Shown piece after piece: positions 29,882-32,038 of a DNA stretch of 32,038 nt (position 1 is the stretch's first letter; every line of letters starts with the position of its first letter). Under the pieces are notes generated by a model. It searched no databases, was not told the origin of the DNA, and saw only the letters and a list, made by a program, of their open reading frames with translations. The DNA is taken from NCBI RefSeq assembly GCF_012911925.1, contig NZ_JAAXKY010000086.1:1-32038 (forward strand). The letters are read 5' to 3'. The translations under genes and the position numbers were made by a program. This DNA comes from Pseudonocardia xinjiangensis. GTDB lineage: Bacteria; Actinomycetota; Actinomycetes; Mycobacteriales; Pseudonocardiaceae.

Positions 29882-30349
29882 CTACCGGGCAGTGCTCCGG
29901 GTGTGCCGCTGTACATCCGGAAGCTCATCCGCAGCGTAGTGGCGCCGCCGCCCGGTTGCCCGGGCGTGCTGCTGCGACGTGCGTTGATCGCGGTGCCGCG
30001 TCACGACGCCGACCAGATGGGCGGCGAGGGCGGCCACCACCACGACGGCGAGCGCGACGAGGTCGGCGCGGCCGGCCTCGATCGTGCCGAGGCTGTGAAC
30101 CACGAAGCCGTCGTAGCAGGCCCAGGAGAGGACCGCGGCGACGATCGCGCCGGGGGTGGTGGCCATCGCGCCGAGCGTGACGGCCGCTGCGGTGGCGAGG
30201 ACGAGTCCCGTCGTCGGGCTCCCGCCGAACACCCACGTCACCATGACGGCGACGGCTCCGGCGGGCAGGCCGAGGACACCGCCGACCGCTCCGGGCAGGA
30301 CGGGCCGGGCGGGGACGGCGGTGCCGTGGGTGGGCCGAGGTGCGAGCAC
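29882..30349 (-). CDS. Small four-helix membrane protein (DUF4118-like)
   Basis: The protein has 155 residues with about four hydrophobic segments (21-42, 46-66, 68-86, 97-116) and a hydrophilic, Arg/His-rich C-terminal tail. The helices resemble the DUF4118 membrane module found in KdpD-type sensors, but there is no sensor or kinase domain; the likeness is from memory. The GTG start has AGGG about 8 bases upstream. It precedes corA by 23 bases on the same strand and may be co-expressed with it. Function is unknown; an accessory role in ion transport is only suggested by position. Confidence 0.6.
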   Translation of the reverse strand: MLAPRPTHGTAVPARPVLPGAVGGVLGLPAGAVAVMVTWVFGGSPTTGLVLATAAAVTLGAMATTPGAIVAAVLSWACYDGFVVHSLGTIEAGRADLVALAVVVVAALAAHLVGVVTRHRDQRTSQQHARATGRRRHYAADELPDVQRHTRSTAR

Positions 30350-30441
30350 ACATCGACCCTGCGCCGGTCGCAGGGGACCGGCGGGGGCGTTGACGCCATC
30401 CTGGCGGCGCCGATCCGACCCCTGACACGCCCGTCATATGG

Positions 30442-30480
30442 TTGTCGTACTACTGTGTCTTGCGCAGTACCGTGCGGTAC
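30442..30480. promoter_or_regulatory. Candidate PadR operator region
   Basis: The PadR gene is preceded by GTACCG-TG-CGGTAC (30467-30480) and by an overlapping dyad with arms TACTG (30451-30455) and CAGTA (30465-30469). The region is AT-richer than its surroundings. PadR proteins usually repress their own operon through such sites. Confidence 0.45.
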
Positions 30481-30507
30481 GCAGGACGACCGGAGAGAGG
30501 GGGCGGT

Positions 30508-30828
30508 GTGGACACGAGCCAGCTGCTCAAGGGGGTGCTCGACCTGGCTGTGCTCGCGGTGCTCGACCGCGCGGACGGCTACGGCTACGAGGTGGTGCGG
30601 GGGCTGCGCGCAGCCGGCCTTGAGGAGGTGGGGGACGCCTCCGTCTACGGCACGCTGCGCCGGCTCTACAACGCGGGGTTGCTGACCTCCTACGTCGTAC
30701 CCAGCGAGGAGGGGCCCCACCGCAAGTACTACAGCGTCAACGCCCCGGGCCGGGAGCGGCTGCGCGAGTTGGTCAAGACCTGGCGGGCGTTCGCGGTGAC
30801 GATGGAAGGGCTGGTGGGGGCGGCATGA
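30508..30828 (+). CDS. PadR-family transcriptional regulator
   Basis: The protein has 106 residues, typical of the short PadR-s2 type. LLKGVLDLAVLAVLDRADGYGYEVVRGLR starts the winged helix, ASVYGTLRRLYNAGLL is the recognition region, and the wing has EEGPHRKYYSVN; a C-terminal dimer helix follows. GTG 30508 is chosen because AGAGAGGGGG lies about 6 bases upstream and the family starts M-x-x-x-Q-L-L-K-G. The stop overlaps the start of the next gene (ATGA), so the two are translationally coupled. PadR next to a HAAS/DUF1700 membrane protein is a recurrent pair in which the membrane protein is the main target. Confidence 0.93.
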   Translation: MDTSQLLKGVLDLAVLAVLDRADGYGYEVVRGLRAAGLEEVGDASVYGTLRRLYNAGLLTSYVVPSEEGPHRKYYSVNAPGRERLRELVKTWRAFAVTMEGLVGAA

Positions 30829-32038
30829 ACGAGGACACCGAGCGCATGAGCCACGGCGCGGCTGCCGGCGGAACGGACGGCGGGCGCACCGTGCGGCTGC
30901 TCCCCGGTCCGGCCGAGGAGTACCTGGCTGGGATCCGGTCCGCGCTGGCCGACCTGCCGGCGCCGGAGCTGGCCGAGATCCTCGACGACGTCCGCGCGCA
31001 CCTGGCCGACCTCACCGCCGAACTCGGCGCCGACGCGAGCCACGCGGCGCTCGTCGCGCGGTTGGGCAGCCCGGCCGTGTACGCGGGGGAGTTGCGGGCC
31101 GCAGCCGGCTACCCGCCCGCACCCGTACAGGCGGGCGGACCGGGGCGCTCCCGATCGACGGCGGCGACGCTCGCGGTCGCCGGGCTCGTCGGGTCGGTCC
31201 TGCTGGTGGTGCTCGGGCTCCCCGCGGACGCGCCGGGCCTCGTCCTGCTCGGCCTGCTCGTCGCACTGCTCGGGCTCCCGCTGCTCACCCGCGACGGTCC
31301 GGGCCTGCCCACGGTGGCTGAGATGCCGCTGGTGCGCCGGCTCGTCGAGAGCCGGCCGGCGGCGGGAACCCCGGCGCGCGGCGTCGCGGACTTCCTGGCG
31401 AGCCTGCAGCCGGGGTGGTGGGTGGTCCGGGGAGTCATCGCGGCCGCGCTGATGCTGGCTGTGCTCGCGCAGGCCGACCCGCCCCTGGTCGTGCTCCTGT
31501 CGCTGGTGACGGTGCCGGTGTCGGTCTGGCTCGGTCACCGCACGCGCCGGGACCGGCGTCTGCTCTGGGTGGTGGTGCCGCTCAACACCCTCGCGGCGGT
31601 GCTGGCACTGGGTGTGCTGCTCTCGACCGGGGCCGGCCTGCTGGACGGCCCCCGGCCGGCCGGCACCTACTCGAGCCAGTCCTACCAGCCGGGACTGTGG
31701 CAGGACGGGGACCGCCCGATCCGCGACATCCGCCCGGTCGACGCGGCGGGCAACCCGCTCACCGGGGTGTACCTGTTCGACCAGGACGGGCGGCCGATCG
31801 ACACCACCGACACGTCGGTCTGCACGGCCGACTACCGGTCGGCCGAGACGGCGGCGAACGCGGCCCGGCCCTACCCGCGCGGCACGACCGACTACGACCC
31901 GCGCACCGGCGACTGCGTCGTCGTTCCGCCCGGGCCGCTGCTCGTGGCGGTGCCGTCGGCCACCCCGCAGGCGAGCGCCACCACCACGGCGTCCCCACCC
32001 CCGACGACTGCTCTCGCGCCCACCGGGTCCGCGACCAC
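30825..32038 (+). CDS. HAAS/DUF1700-like multi-pass membrane protein (partial, runs off the end)
   Basis: The frame is open from ATG 30825 to the last base (404 codons). The N-terminal region (about 25-95: LLPGPAEEYLAGIRSALADL, ELAEILDDVRAHLADLTAEL) is a helical HAAS/DUF1700-type domain, the soluble module that commonly accompanies PadR regulators. About six hydrophobic segments follow between 110 and 275. A long extracytoplasmic domain (about 280-404) with two cysteines and a Thr/Ala/Pro-rich end is cut by the window border. ATGA overlap with padR shows coupling. Envelope-stress or heavy-metal roles are proposed for such pairs; nothing here decides that. Confidence 0.8.
   Translation, partial: MNEDTERMSHGAAAGGTDGGRTVRLLPGPAEEYLAGIRSALADLPAPELAEILDDVRAHLADLTAELGADASHAALVARLGSPAVYAGELRAAAGYPPAPVQAGGPGRSRSTAATLAVAGLVGSVLLVVLGLPADAPGLVLLGLLVALLGLPLLTRDGPGLPTVAEMPLVRRLVESRPAAGTPARGVADFLASLQPGWWVVRGVIAAALMLAVLAQADPPLVVLLSLVTVPVSVWLGHRTRRDRRLLWVVVPLNTLAAVLALGVLLSTGAGLLDGPRPAGTYSSQSYQPGLWQDGDRPIRDIRPVDAAGNPLTGVYLFDQDGRPIDTTDTSVCTADYRSAETAANAARPYPRGTTDYDPRTGDCVVVPPGPLLVAVPSATPQASATTTASPPPTTALAPTGSAT

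Overview
The window is high-GC (roughly 70-75 %) actinobacterial chromosome. Frequent GTG starts, several TANNNT boxes placed 6-7 bases before a GTG (leaderless-type promoters), an actinobacterial septation-type coiled-coil protein and EspI-like ATPases point to the order Pseudonocardiales, probably Pseudonocardia or a close relative. The genus is inferred from overall character; no search was run. I saw no rRNA, tRNA, CRISPR array, transposase, phage or plasmid gene.

Left block (1-12811) is mostly conserved housekeeping: the 3' end of a gamma-carbonic-anhydrase-like gene, ung, a cytochrome P450 on the opposite strand, rpmB (L28), a DAK2/FakA-like protein, recG, a small membrane protein, pyc, rsmD, coaD and a sepIVA-like coiled-coil gene. 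From memory, the same core order (ung, rpmB, DAK2 protein, recG, membrane protein, pyc, rsmD, coaD, SepIVA, DUF177, rnc, mutM) exists in mycobacteria. The P450 is an extra gene set into that order.

Middle block (about 12812-24704) is accessory and separates the sepIVA-like gene from its usual neighbour DUF177. It holds three paralogous ParA/MinD-type ATPases (two in tandem, one 6 kb away) resembling the type VII secretion-associated EspI family. It also holds a large single-pass membrane protein with an N-terminal Cys/His cluster, a coiled coil and a long basic Gly-Lys-Gln repeat tail; a compact SARP/NB-ARC regulator divergent from a FadR-type GntR regulator around a recognisable FadR-type operator; a beta-propeller protein of six Asp-box-like repeats; and a small lipoprotein. 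No ParB, parS cluster, WXG100 or EccC gene is visible, so these are orphan ATPases. This block is the best candidate for an undescribed system: ATPases plus a membrane-anchored, polyanion-binding partner under local transcriptional control.

Right block (24760-32038) returns to housekeeping: DUF177-rpmF-rnc-mutM on the plus strand, a REP-like double palindrome after mutM, then on the minus strand a lysA-type decarboxylase, corA and a small membrane protein. The window ends in a PadR regulator translationally coupled to a HAAS/DUF1700-like membrane protein that runs off the end.
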